Shown piece by piece: positions 1 to 8,783 of a stretch of 64,000 bases of DNA (within the stretch, counting starts at the first letter, position 1; each line of letters starts with the position of its first letter). Where the stretch lies: NCBI GenBank assembly GCA_014529385.2, contig CM043971.1, positions 24,962,769 through 25,026,768 on the forward strand, in the 5' to 3' direction. Source of the stretch: Adiantum capillus-veneris. Lineage: Eukaryota; Streptophyta; Polypodiopsida; Polypodiales; Pteridaceae. The position numbers were made by a program, and so were the translations under genes. The notes under the pieces are model-generated. The model had not been told where the DNA came from, searched no databases, and worked only from the letters and a program-made list of their open reading frames with translations.

Positions 1-504
1 AAAGCATAATTTCAGCAAATAGACATCACCATCGCGTCCGGAGCGTGCCAAAACCCTGACCTAAACTCCTGGATTATGTAGATCTGACTCTATATGACGG
101 AACTACGCAAAAAATTGCGTTTTAGAGCCCGAAAATGGCAAAAACGAGCTGCACACAGTCTTGAACCTACTCCTGCTCCACTCTGCGTGATGCAATGTCC
201 TCTCAATGCAAGCTCCAACGCAAGAGCTCTGCCACAACAGCATCCAAGCACTCGAATGTCAAGCTCTCCTCCGCCGAGCACTTCTCTAACGAGCTCCACT
301 GAGCTCAAAAGCTCCTCTCACCAAGGAAGCCGCAACCGCCTCCTCGACCAAGCTTGACCACACCAAGCTCCTAAGCTCCAAAGACAATGCTCCTCAAGCT
401 AAAATCGCTCTCCGTGAAACTCCGCGATCGAGCTCCACCGTCGAGAGCGAGCGAGCTATCGCCTCGAAGCTCTGAAAGCCGTTGTGCTCTCCGCGGTCAC
501 CATA
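1..504 (-). mobile_element. Internal 5' part of a short-LTR retrotransposon
   Basis: Read on the minus strand, this stretch lies directly downstream of a primer-binding site and LTR (505-707), so it should be the leader and start of the internal region of an LTR retrotransposon that continues beyond the left edge of the window. Frames are broken and I recognise no gag or pol motif. The repeated GAGCTC/AGCTC phrases give it low complexity. Placement rests only on the adjoining LTR and primer site. Confidence 0.55.
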
Positions 505-516
505 GCTCTGATACCA
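505..516 (-). promoter_or_regulatory. Retrotransposon primer-binding site (initiator tRNA-Met)
   Basis: GCTCTGATACCA on the plus strand is the reverse complement of TGGTATCAGAGC, the standard plant LTR-retrotransposon primer site. It sits two bases from the CA end of the minus-strand LTR at 519-707. Confidence 0.85.
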
Positions 517-518
517 AT

Positions 519-707
519 TGAAGGGGATCGGGGAGCACCACAGACGGAGAGTGAGAGAGAGAAGGAGACACACGACACAGATATGGGTGGGGAGACTCAA
601 AAGAGTGAGCAGCCCCCTATACACTTATGCTATGTATAAGGTATACAAGTCAGTGGGCGCTCAGACTCTGGGCGGTCGGGCAAGGCACAGACGCCTATAC
701 CCCAACA
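519..707 (-). mobile_element. Short LTR (189 bp), 5' LTR of a minus-strand element
   Basis: On the minus strand the LTR begins TGTTGGGGTATAGG and ends CCCCTTCA, so it has TG...CA ends, and is followed by AT and the primer-binding site. The length is typical of Copia-type or TRIM elements. The matching 3' LTR would lie left of the window, so the target duplication (CTGAA on this side) cannot be verified. Confidence 0.75.
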
Positions 708-730
708 CTGAAGAGATTTTGCACCACCGC

Positions 731-890
731 CACCCGCCATGAGCCACTGAAACTCGTCCAGCCCCATAGCGTAGTCGCATCGAGATCTGCCATGGCGATC
801 ATTGATGCTGCCTCCTCCTGGCTCAGGCTCTTTCCCATGCAGCCACCAAAGAAGGTGCTGAGGTCCTGCTCGTTAATGGCGCCTTCACCA
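731..890 (-). pseudogene. EF-hand calcium-binding (calmodulin-like) protein relic
   Basis: On the minus strand a continuous frame reads EGAINEQDLSTFF, then GKSLSQEEAASMIAMADLD, then ATTL. After a one-base slip the next frame gives GLDEFQWLM. This is the end of one EF-hand loop, the inter-hand helices and the start of a second loop (DLD at positions 1-3), with the E-F end typical of calmodulin-like proteins. The second loop is broken by the frameshift, and the first lacks its initial Asp residues. No start codon or complete protein is visible, so it is a decayed copy or captured fragment next to an LTR element. The family is inferred from motif shape only. Confidence 0.6.
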
Positions 891-1229
891 GGCCTGAACT
901 AGCCCCGATGGATCCTCGACCCCTGCTACTACTACAATCCGTGTGCCTAATTTTTTGTTTCTTGGCCACATTCTCTCTCTCTATCTCTCTCTCTCTACTC
1001 CTTTGTTGTACTACAACAGTTCGCTCTCTTCTCTCCCAACAGCTTCGCGAGAGTTGTCGTCTCTGTAGCTTGCTATGCGTTGCTATTCACGGAGGGTATG
1101 GCAAAGTTTACTATTTCAATAGTGTTTCGCGTTGTCTAAGATTGGTGAAAACTTATGGTTTTGCTTGGGCTGCCTCGAGTAGGGGGTACCCATTAATTTT
1201 TATTGCAAATCATATGTAATCTACTCTAG
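891..1229. other. Unassigned stretch with pyrimidine tract
   Basis: There is no recognisable gene. Positions 970-1003 hold an imperfect CT-rich tract. An open frame here translates to a Leu/Ser/Cys-rich low-complexity peptide that I do not consider a protein. Confidence 0.5.
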
Positions 1230-1390
1230 ATGCTGAGAGAGAGCACAGAAGTTGCCAACGCCTTGATGGGCGCTTGTGATGGGGGATACGAGGCCCTTGA
1301 ATACTTATCTGTGTGGAGGGTAGCAGCTACAGAGGGTGCTGAAAAATTGAAGGCATTGCCAAGTATTTGCATGAGGGAAGAAGGGAAAGG
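1230..1390 (+). CDS. Possible exon, unknown protein
   Basis: A frame opening at ATG 1230 reads as protein-like sequence (STEVANALMGACDGG, then ALEYLSVWRVAATEG) up to a splice-donor-like GGTAGG at about 1390. A GT/TG-rich stretch follows, then an acceptor-like TTGCTTGTAG at about 1465-1474. I do not recognise the family. It could be a random open frame. It lies about 250 bp upstream of the kinase relic on the same strand, but nothing shows they belong together. Confidence 0.25.
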
Positions 1391-1633
1391 TAGGTGGGTG
1401 GGTGTGTAGGTGGATGTGTGTGTGTGCTGGGGGGCGGGGACGTACATAATAGGTTGATCGCCATTTGCTTGTAGGTCCAACACAACCAGCCTCATAGTCA
1501 AGGGACGATTTGTTGTTCAATCTACACAAATGATCAGGTTCGAATCTTGGGATGTTGAATTGCACATGACTGTATATGCGATGAAGGCATTTGCAGGCAG
1601 GATTTGTGCAAAGAAGGCAGCATCTCATGGAGA

Positions 1634-2072
1634 TTCGGGGGGTATATAAATAAGATCGTGCGAGTATGGACATTCGACCAGGGTTGATACCAAGGGAGAT
1701 GTTTATAGCTTTGGCATTGTCTCATTGGAGATGCTAACCAAAAAGAGGCCAACACATGCCCTTTTCGGCACCATGGGAGTCAGCTTGCCAATGTGGGTAA
1801 AAGATGCATACTCTGACAGAACCTTCGTCATTCTTGATCCACAGCTATTCAACTCCGAACTTGATTTTGTCAGCGAAGACCACAGAGAAGCCATGAAAGC
1901 CATGATGGAGGTGGCATTGTCTTGTACAGAAGTAAGGCCTCATGATGGACCGGACATGGAGACTGTGGTTCATAAGCTCACCTCTATAGCGTCATCCCTC
2001 TCCTCTTCTGTTTTTTCACTGTGTAAAATCTCTTCTTTCGGGGACAAAGAGGTTGCTCTTATGAAAGGGTAA
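1634..2072 (+). pseudogene. LRR receptor-like kinase, C-terminal kinase-lobe relic
   Basis: The frame contains DTKGDVYSFGIVSLEML then TKKRPTHALF, the subdomain IX region typical of plant LRR receptor kinases of the FLS2/EFR type, followed by SLPMWVKDAYSD, a conserved LDPQL phrase and the C-terminal VALSCTEVRPHDGPDMETVV before a stop at 2072. Just upstream the expected GYIAPEYG activation segment is scrambled: GYI is present in another frame, followed by an in-frame TAA at 1647 and a few extra bases before EYG. Catalytic HRD/DFG motifs, the LRRs and the membrane segment are absent, so this is roughly the last 130 residues of a receptor kinase. I judge it a pseudogene or fragment of a transmembrane Ser/Thr kinase. 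Confidence 0.75.
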
Positions 2073-3417
2073 GCGACATAGACATGTGCTAATTATGTCA
2101 TGTATCTTTGAGAATATAGTTTAATTACTAGTAGGAGATGCCTCTCGAGTCATTCTTTGGGAAAGAGTGACGCTTTGCTCCTCATTGCAGAAATAGGAAA
2201 ACAAATGTCAACTCTCTTGCAGTGCGCACATGACGTGCCTTTGTTCGCTTTCGGATCCCAAGAATACTAAGGTCCACCTCTTTTTTTGGCGTTTAGGCAA
2301 TTGTTTTTATCTTTCGAGCAGACGATTCCTCAACATTGCAAAGGAGTTGTTTGTTCCGAACGCACACATTCGTTGTGGTGGGAAGCCCTTCCAAAGGGCT
2401 TTGCAACAAAAAGCCTGAACAAGCTTTGTCAAGATCTACAAATTATGACAGCAAACTTGCGAACGATCGAGTTTCCATGTGCGCAAGAACAGTTCATTTG
2501 TTGTCGTTCACAAAGTGGGAACGAACTGAGTGGCTTGCATCCATGTGCACATTGCATCTCTCAAGGTTGCCTACATATACAAAGCTAGATGTGCATGAAA
2601 AGCTTTTCTGATCCTTTATTGTGGAGTATTGTGAGATATCTTGTTTGTGATCTCCATTTGTACTTTAACTTGACTTTGCAAATAACATGATGCATAGATG
2701 TATTTAATGAATTAAAGTCTACTGCACATTAATTAACCAAAACCAACCATGGACTTAGTCCCCATATTTATATTTACTAACATGCAAGTGATCGTGACAT
2801 ATCTTGGTGTTCAACCATTAGCATTTAAAAAATCCATATCTAAGATTGCAATTTGCAATGGTGGTATTAACCTTCCCGTGTGTTTTTCAAGGGTAGGCCT
2901 TGTGATTTTATCCCTTGTTTTGTTACACATGATTGATAAATCATATTATATCTCTTAGCACACACATTTGTCAATTACAAAATTTATATTTATATCCTCT
3001 TAAAGCCCTTGACATTGCGGGCTTTACATTGTTGAAAATTGAACTAGCGGCCCACTAGTTCACTAAGGCCTTTAGCAGGCCAACCAAAAAACAGAAAGTG
3101 AGAAGCCAGAGCAGTCAATGGCAACGTTTATAAACGCACAGGCACAGAAGCTGACCGACGATTCACTGGAGTGTTATTCCATGCTTGCTCATTCTTTCGA
3201 CAGACTAGTCTCTTGTTTCTTTGATTTCCTTGCTGTGCTGTTCGTGACAAGAGCTGGTTCTGCTTCAGTATGGCTGAGCTGCCTGTTGGACAAGCCAGCA
3301 TCACGACGACAATCGACAGTGCGGAGCGGAGGCTCAATGAGCTTGGTTATAGGCAGGAGCTGCGCCGGACTATGGTAATCAGCACTGTGCAATATCATTC
3401 AACATAAACACGCTTCG

Positions 3418-3419
<2 letters not shown>
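2073..3419. other. Unassigned AT-rich intergenic DNA with small hairpins
   Basis: No gene is recognised. Near 3001-3061 two perfect inverted repeats follow one another: TAAAGCCC/GGGCTTTA (arms 3001-3008 and 3019-3026) and GAACTAG/CTAGTTC (3041-3047 and 3055-3061). These could be the end of an unrecognised element, but no partner end was found. Confidence 0.5.

Positions 3420-3481
<62 letters not shown>
3420..3481. repeat. (GA)n microsatellite
   Basis: About 31 uninterrupted GA units, immediately left of a 61-bp tandem repeat. Confidence 0.95.
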
Positions 3482-3483
<2 letters not shown>

Positions 3484-3499
3484 TTGTTTTAATGTCGTG

Positions 3500-3681
3500 G
3501 GAAACTATCCCTAGAGACCTTAAAGATCTATTCGACGAGGAGAGTTGAACTCAAGACCTAGGAAACTATCCCTAGATACCTTAAAGATCTATTCAACGAG
3601 GAGAGTTGAACTCAAGACCTAGGAAACTATCCCTAGAGACCTTAAAGATCTATTCGACGAGGAGAGTTGAACTCAAGACCT
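3500..3681 (+). repeat. 61-bp tandem repeat, three copies
   Basis: Copies start at 3500, 3561 and 3622 with the phrase GGAAACTATCCCTAGA and end with GAGTTGAACTCAAGACCT. They differ at only a few positions. The ending loosely resembles a polymerase III B box, which would fit a tRNA-derived SINE tail, but no A box or SINE body is evident. Confidence 0.9.
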
Positions 3682-4380
3682 GTCATTCAAATGGGAAATG
3701 GTAGAGCTTGTGGTCTCAAAAGAAAAATCTTGGCTAAAGTGTCTTCTTTTATGTGAAAGGAAATGGTTGGTACCACTACTTGATAAATATATATAAAAGG
3801 CACATTAGTCTAGGCCATGAAAAGTTACCTAGTAGTGTAGAGAGGTTGATAAACTAGTTGAGGGGCAATTGGTTGTTAGAAACAAGTTGTAGGAATGCAC
3901 ACATAGCCTGAAGAAAAAGGAGAAGCTCAATAGCACAAAATACGTTACTTCCAGTACTATGGAATATACAAGATAAAGTTGCATGCAACCAATACATGAG
4001 AAGAATATCAAAGCAATGGAAAAGTGAAATGATGATGAACTGGACAGTAAGCAATTTGGCGACTCCTATCTTTGAGTGTAGACAACAACTTGGACTCAAA
4101 CAACTCAAAGATTTCCCTCTGATTCATCCGTAAACAAGCATGCTGCCCTCTAGCCGATTGAATTTCTTTCTAGTGTGGCCATTGATTGGATTGCCCACAC
4201 TACTAGTCTGAGCCAGCACAAAGTGTTCTCAAGAGCCACCCAAACTTTTCCATGCTAGCACAAGTGGTTCAAAAGGCTCTAGAATTAATATGTGCCAGCA
4301 AGGAGGGTGTTAAGAGGCTTCAAAACTAGTTTGTGCTAGCACAGACACTTCATGAGAGACTCATCTAGATGATCATGAGA
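3682..4380. other. Unassigned DNA with degenerate short repeats
   Basis: No gene is recognised. Between about 4200 and 4335 a degenerate unit of roughly 55 bp (a GCTAGCACA-like phrase followed by TTCAAAAGGCTC-like sequence) recurs about three times. The right end merges into family A gypsy remnants on the minus strand. Confidence 0.4.
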
Positions 4381-4485
4381 AACTTGGGATGCACTACTTG
4401 GATCATTTATGACACTAACAGAAGATGTGAGTTCTTTCTTAGGACAATCTCTTTTGATGTGACCTTTAGTTTGACACAACATCTT
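4381..4485 (-). pseudogene. Family A gypsy gag tail: zinc-knuckle relic
   Basis: The minus-strand translation includes CQTKGHIKRDCPKKE, matching the second half of a CCHC zinc knuckle and the better preserved family A copy near 18.84 kb. The first cysteine is lost. Short adjoining sequence matches the gag-protease spacer seen at 40.06 kb. It belongs with the gag fragment at 4880-5160, from which it is separated by a MITE. Confidence 0.6.
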
Positions 4486-4529
4486 TTTTATTTTCTATAC
4501 TTGGTTCTTTCTTGAACATATTTTTCAGG

Positions 4530-4877
4530 GAGGAGGAGGGGGGCCGGAACGGTCGACTAAAGCGAGGCTTGAACTACCTCCATTCAGCTTAGTCCCAAAT
4601 AAACTCCTAAACAACCCAAAAACTACCCCCAAATCTGCCCTCAAACTACACCAAATATGTTCCCCAAATAGTCCCAAATCTGCCCCCAAAAGCTTACTTT
4701 TACCCGTTTCGCCCTGCATTTCGCCGTTCCGCCTCATGTTCCCCCCGTTCCGGAACACCGTTCTGGTTATTCCCCGTTCCAGAACGGTGTTCCGTTCCCG
4801 ACTCCGTTTTGGGAACGACACTCGTTCGGAATGCCGTTTTGGAACGTTTGGGTTGCGTTCCGTCCGTTCCCTTTTAC
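4530..4877. mobile_element. 5'-truncated hAT-like MITE (GGAACGG family)
   Basis: The sequence from GGGGGGCCGGAACGG onward is clearly homologous to the MITE at 46882-47261: the same GGTCGACTAAAG phrase, runs of CCCAAAT, then an array of CGTTCC/GGAACG motifs ending near CCGTTCCCTTTTACAATG. The first 45-50 bp, including the CATAGTTAC terminus, are missing, and no 8-bp duplication can be recognised. It interrupts minus-strand family A gag sequence. Confidence 0.7.
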
Positions 4878-4879
4878 AA

Positions 4880-5160
4880 TGGCTGTAGTTCCTACCATTC
4901 TGTTGATTCTGCTCGTTCTAAGGGTTTTGCGAGGTACTTGACTTGTTCTCCTTCGGCTTACCTTTGTTAGGGCTTCATTTCTTGTGCGAGAGCGATTCTG
5001 ACGGCCTCATTGTAGTCCTTAGGGCAGAAAACATGCACATTGTATTTGATGTGCTTGTCCAAACCAAAGAGGAAAGCTTCCTTGTGATCCTCATGAGACT
5101 TACGCAATTGAATACCAATTTGTAGAATACGGTTAGAAAAAACACCGCCACGAGACTACA
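4880..5160 (-). pseudogene. Family A gypsy gag fragment
   Basis: Minus-strand translation gives ILQIGIQLRKSHEDHKEAF, LFGLDKHIKYNV and RIALAQEMK, closely matching the gag of element A1 near 18.44-18.60 kb (QLHKSDDERKEAFLYGLDEY). It is a retrotransposon gag (capsid) domain segment with no intact ends, separated from its zinc-knuckle relic by the MITE at 4530-4877. Confidence 0.75.
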
Positions 5161-5164
5161 ATGG

Positions 5165-6168
5165 TTAGAGCCGGTATGGATGTCCTTACTATCCTACCTC
5201 GGGTGTGTGCCTAAGCAACCGAAGGATTTCAAAGATGGTGGCACGACAGTTAAATTTTTCACCTAGGGTGAAAAATCGTAAGAAAGCATTGCAGTTTCCA
5301 CATTAAATCGTCAACTTATATGCTTTGGGGAACTATACAGAAGAATCCGAGATTTCGTGAGCAACGGGATTTCTTAAAGATAATGCTATGTAGTGGTGGA
5401 GTTCAATCACAACAAAACCGCATGCTCCAAGGACCTGACAAGCTTTCAAGACAATATTTGCATGCAGCTATATGACTTCTCTCTTTGAAGTCCACATCTT
5501 GTCAGAATGGGGCAACTTGAAAATGCTTGTCACAGATACCATGGACGACTATAACCAAAGGGTTCTCGACGTCTACCTCCAAGTGTTAAGTTCATCCCCT
5601 TGGACTACCAGTGTGAGCGATACACCATTGGACTACCATATTGCAAGAATATTGTTTGTCCAAGCAAGTCACAACCATGCAAGAGCTTTTGGACCATGCT
5701 GCGGTCGGCTACAAACTCATGAAAGGAAAGTTGGAGTTTACCACAAAAGCAACCCCGGCTACTAACGAGAATTCCCAAAAACAACGATCAAATCCTTGGG
5801 AGTCTCGTGAAACCCAATCTCAAAGGCCTCGTTTGACACAATGTCAACAAGAAGCCCTGTTACAAGAAGGCCGATGCTTCGACTGTTTTCAAACAGGGCA
5901 TACGTTGAATACATGTCCTTAGCGAGCCTCGACTTCTTCAGAGCAAGCTTTTGCTCTGACAACAGAACGATCCCCAAGGCCACCTCCGACTAAGAGAGCT
6001 AGACCTGCTATTGGGACTAGCACCCGATATTTATGGCGTAAACCTCAAGGGTACAAATGAGTTGTGCAGAGCTTATGGCAAAAGCAACGGCTTAAAAGCC
6101 CTGATCTTCTTTGACCCCGACGCTTCAGAGAACTTCATCCATCCAAACTTCCTGAAGCAGATGGACTT
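5165..6168 (+). pseudogene. Family B gypsy gag, zinc knuckle and protease start (B1)
   Basis: The segment aligns phrase by phrase with the family B gag at 42.66-43.47 kb (PKDFKDGGTT, then SLFEVHILSEWGNLK, then DYNQRVLDVYL), a retrotransposon gag domain, but with several stops and indels. A CCHC knuckle CFDCFQTGHTLNTC lies at about 5877-5918, followed by the retropepsin region with FDPDASENFIHPNFL (active site written D-A-S). The frame is cut at 6168 by a LINE inserted within the protease. The remaining half resumes at 8090. Confidence 0.8.
6158..6168 (+). repeat. LINE target-site duplication, left copy
   Basis: CAGATGGACTT here is repeated at 8079-8089, flanking the LINE at 6169-8078. Confidence 0.85.
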
Positions 6169-6391
6169 AAAAAAAAAAAAAAAAAACCCATAAGCGCGGG
6201 TGAATTTTATATTAAAGATGAGCAAAAAGATACAAAAAAGCCTGCCAGGCTACAGCTGGCTCTGAGACATAACCCCTAAACATCGAGTACATCATATATA
6301 CAAAGGCTTTCATTGAAGCTTATCAATTTTGGGATTGGAGACATTCCATGTAGTAGTGCCCTTCATTGATCCTTTCCTCAAGGTGAGCAAT

Positions 6392-7259
6392 TTAAATATC
6401 CATCTTGTTCTCCCAATCATCACGAGTAAAGACTTTGTCTTCGAGTTCGTTTCCTCCTGCACCCCACGACTGAACTCGATCATAGAAGTGTTTAGAATCC
6501 CTCAAGATTTCCTTCTTGGTCCTGTAAATGGTGACTTGATCCTGAGTGATCTTAATATCCTGCACATTAAGCGAAGAGAGTATGGTTCTCAGACTAGGTG
6601 TCTGGTAAGCAACCTCAAACATTTTACAATTCCTCATACGCCAGATTAACCACAAAAATTCTGCATGAGACTTATTCCAAAACACTGTTAGAATTCCTGC
6701 AAAATCCCCTAGAAGTAGTTGTTTCCGAAGCCAAGAGTTCGGGACAGAGGAGCAAGAATTTCCTTATTGCAGGGGCAGGCTAAGAATAGGTGGCATATGT
6801 CTTCAATGACAAGGTTACATCTGCAGCAAATCCCAACCCCGAGGTGGGCTTTGAGAGCTCTCTTCCCTGTCCAAGGAGCCTTGTGAAGAATAAGCCAGAG
6901 AAGTACCGACTTTTTTGGCTCGATTGAGGGAGCCCATAAGTGAGAGAATTTGAATTCCCACTGTTTCGGGGAGTAGCTCACCTGCCATCGTTTATTTAAA
7001 GTAACTGGGATGGAGCCAACTCCCGAGGTAGATGCCCATACAGGGTTAAGGAGTTTAAATTGCCCCACCCAGACAAAAGCTTGAGTGTCAAGAGGCAGGG
7101 GATCCTGGAGGGTCCAAGTAAGAATAGGAGGAAACACCCGCATCCTAGCTCTGATAATCTGGAAATCCCAGGGTTGAATTCTGTACTTAAGGGCCAATTG
7201 GAGCTCATCCAGCTAGCAACTATTGATAGGGTCCCAAAGTTGGGCCCAGGTTTTGAGAC
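6392..7259 (-). pseudogene. LINE ORF2 C-terminus (zinc-binding RT-associated domain)
   Basis: Minus-strand frames read KTWAQLWDPINS, then ALKYRIQPWDFQIIRARMRV, then KKSVLLWLILHKAPWTGKRAL, then CCRCNLVIEDICHLFLACP. This is the zf-RVT signature found after plant LINE reverse transcriptases (W, LH-A-T, C-x2-C, ED-HLF-C). Further on comes FLWLIWRMRNCKMFE, the usual end of ORF2. In-frame stops separate the pieces, so it cannot make a protein. The upstream half continues at 7818-8078 beyond the MITE. Confidence 0.8.
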
Positions 7260-7267
7260 CTTTTTTG
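7260..7267 (+). repeat. MITE target-site duplication, left copy
   Basis: CTTTTTTG, repeated at 7810-7817. Eight bases is the duplication length of hAT elements. Confidence 0.8.
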
Positions 7268-7809
7268 CATAGTTACATGGGACGGCGGGTCGGGGTCGGG
7301 AACGGGGACGGGGACGGGGTCGGGACGCAAAAGTCAGGAAACGGGGACGGGGGTCGGAACGGCAAAAAAAGAAGAAGATTTTTTTTTGCATTTTTTGACC
7401 TACACACATGCAACACACATAGAGGATCACTTTGACCACAAATTTACACTAAATAGACCAAATAACATGAGTCATATAGACGCAAATGTGCTTATAAAAC
7501 ATCGAGAAATGAGGACCAAAAGATGGCTTTTATAGCCATTGCGGTGCTTCAAAGTTCAAACATATGGCTATTGGAGAGGAACTAGCCACTAGAAATGATC
7601 AGTTTTTCAAAATTTTAAAAAAGTCCCCTGCCGTCCCCTCCCGTCCCTTGCCGTTCCCTGCCGTCCCCTGCCGTCCCGGGGACTTTTTTCCTGCATTCCC
7701 ACCTAGCAGCCGTTTTGCCGTCCGTCTCCACCCGTCCCTGCCCGTCCCCGTCCTGGAATCGAGCGTCCCCCGTCCCTAGGGTCCGTCCCCTCCGTCCCCT
7801 GTAACTATG
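7268..7809. mobile_element. hAT-like MITE, 542 bp, with inverted GGGACGG arrays
   Basis: The left end is CATAGTTACATGGGACGG and the right end is the reverse complement of CATAGTTACAGGGGACGG (17 of 18 identical), flanked by the 8-bp duplication CTTTTTTG. Directly inside the left end lies an array of GGGGACGG/GGGAACGG motifs (7276-7355). Inside the right end the same motifs occur in inverse orientation (7620-7798). The AT-rich centre encodes nothing I recognise. An 8-bp duplication, short inverted ends and oriented subterminal motifs fit a non-autonomous hAT element. It interrupts a LINE ORF2 within a Lys-Lys codon stretch. Confidence 0.85.
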
Positions 7810-7817
7810 CTTTTTTG

Positions 7818-8078
7818 TGGAGGCTAAGAGCCCTTCGAAGAGCTGACTGTGGTAAGCGGGGAACGTCAAGGCAAGACCACCAAATGGAATCATTAGGGGG
7901 GACAGAGTACTGGTGATTGGAGAGGGAGTTCAAGCTGAGATCAGCCCTGTGCCTATTCCAAGCTTGGACGATGGACCTTAACAGATTGGATCCTGCTGAG
8001 AGAATGGCCTTGCTGCCAAAAAAGAGCACTAAGGTAGGAAGATGGGACCAGCCTTTATGCTCTGTCAAGCAAGACCAA
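7818..8078 (-). pseudogene. LINE ORF2 fragment upstream of the MITE
   Basis: Minus-strand frame: LPTLVLFFGSKAILSAGSN, LLRSIVQAWNRHRADLSL, then VPPNDSIWWSC and ALRRALSLHKK, which joins KGLKTWAQLWD on the other side of the MITE. It is the segment between the RT thumb and the zf-RVT domain. The 5' truncation point of the LINE is 8078, where the CAGATGGACTT duplication begins. Confidence 0.75.
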
Positions 8079-8089
8079 CAGATGGACTT

Positions 8090-8285
8090 TGATAATGATG
8101 CAGAGGGTGGAGAACTTGAAGCCGAGCTAGCCACGAGACAAACTCACAAACTCCAAGGATACCATGGAAAAGTCGATTTCCACATTATGAAGTTAGGCAA
8201 TTGCGATGTTCTCTTTGGCATGCCTTGTCACAACAAGAATGATGCGACCCTCCAGATCCGAAACCGTACCATTACCTTGATGTAG
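8090..8285 (+). pseudogene. Family B protease, second half (B1)
   Basis: Resumes the protease split by the LINE: LATRQTHKLQGYHGKVDFHI, then MKLGNCDVLFGMPCHNKND, the retropepsin C-terminal half with the flap-side GMP-H phrase. The relic at 55.27-55.46 kb has the same LLGMPWHHKND motif. It ends at a stop at 8283-8285; no reverse transcriptase follows. Confidence 0.75.
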
Positions 8286-8544
8286 AAGGACAAGCTAGTC
8301 ATCCTTAAAGTTTGGCTACTTGAACAAAAATCTGAATAAATTTAATAATTGTTTTGTATGTAGATACTTTTGAACGTGTCTGAGAAAGTACTTTTGAAAT
8401 TTGTTTGAAATGGATTGAATGTGTTTTAATTCTGTCTTGGTGCCGATTTGAATTGTTTGGCTCTTGTTTTAATATTGGTTTCAATGCTTGGTGATTTACT
8501 TCCGGGTGGAGTAGTGAGAAATGTTGTTTTTAGTATTGTCTGAA

Positions 8545-8755
8545 CCTCAAAACGATGCAAACGGGATGTTTGGGACGCGTTTCGTTGTATGTTTGAAAAC
8601 CTTGAAACGACGCAAACGGGATGTTTGGGGAGCGTTTTATTGTACGCTAGAAAACCTTTGAACGACACAAACGGGATGTCTAGGGAGCGTTTAGTTGTAT
8701 GCTTGAAACCCCCAAGCAACGCAGGTTGCAATTTGGGGAGCGTTTGGTCGTATCA
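8545..8755 (+). repeat. About 55-bp tandem repeat, four degenerate copies
   Basis: AACGAYGCAAACGGGATGT-type phrases recur at 8551, 8607, 8661 and (diverged) 8718, each followed by GGGGAGCGTTT-like sequence. The period varies between 54 and 57 bp. No coding meaning is evident. Confidence 0.8.
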
Positions 8756-8783
8756 GTCCTCTGAGCTCATGACTCGGACCTTT

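Larger units (their letters stand above)
6169..8078 (-). mobile_element. 5'-truncated LINE inserted in family B protease
   Basis: Flanked by the 11-bp direct repeat CAGATGGACTT. The coding sense is minus, so the 3' end is on the left, where the plus strand shows about 18 A residues followed by CCCATAAGCGCGGGTG. In the element's own sense the transcript therefore ends in poly(T), unlike the poly(A) of LINEs A and B. Only the C-terminal part of ORF2 is present, and it is itself interrupted by a MITE at 7268-7809. Confidence 0.85.
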
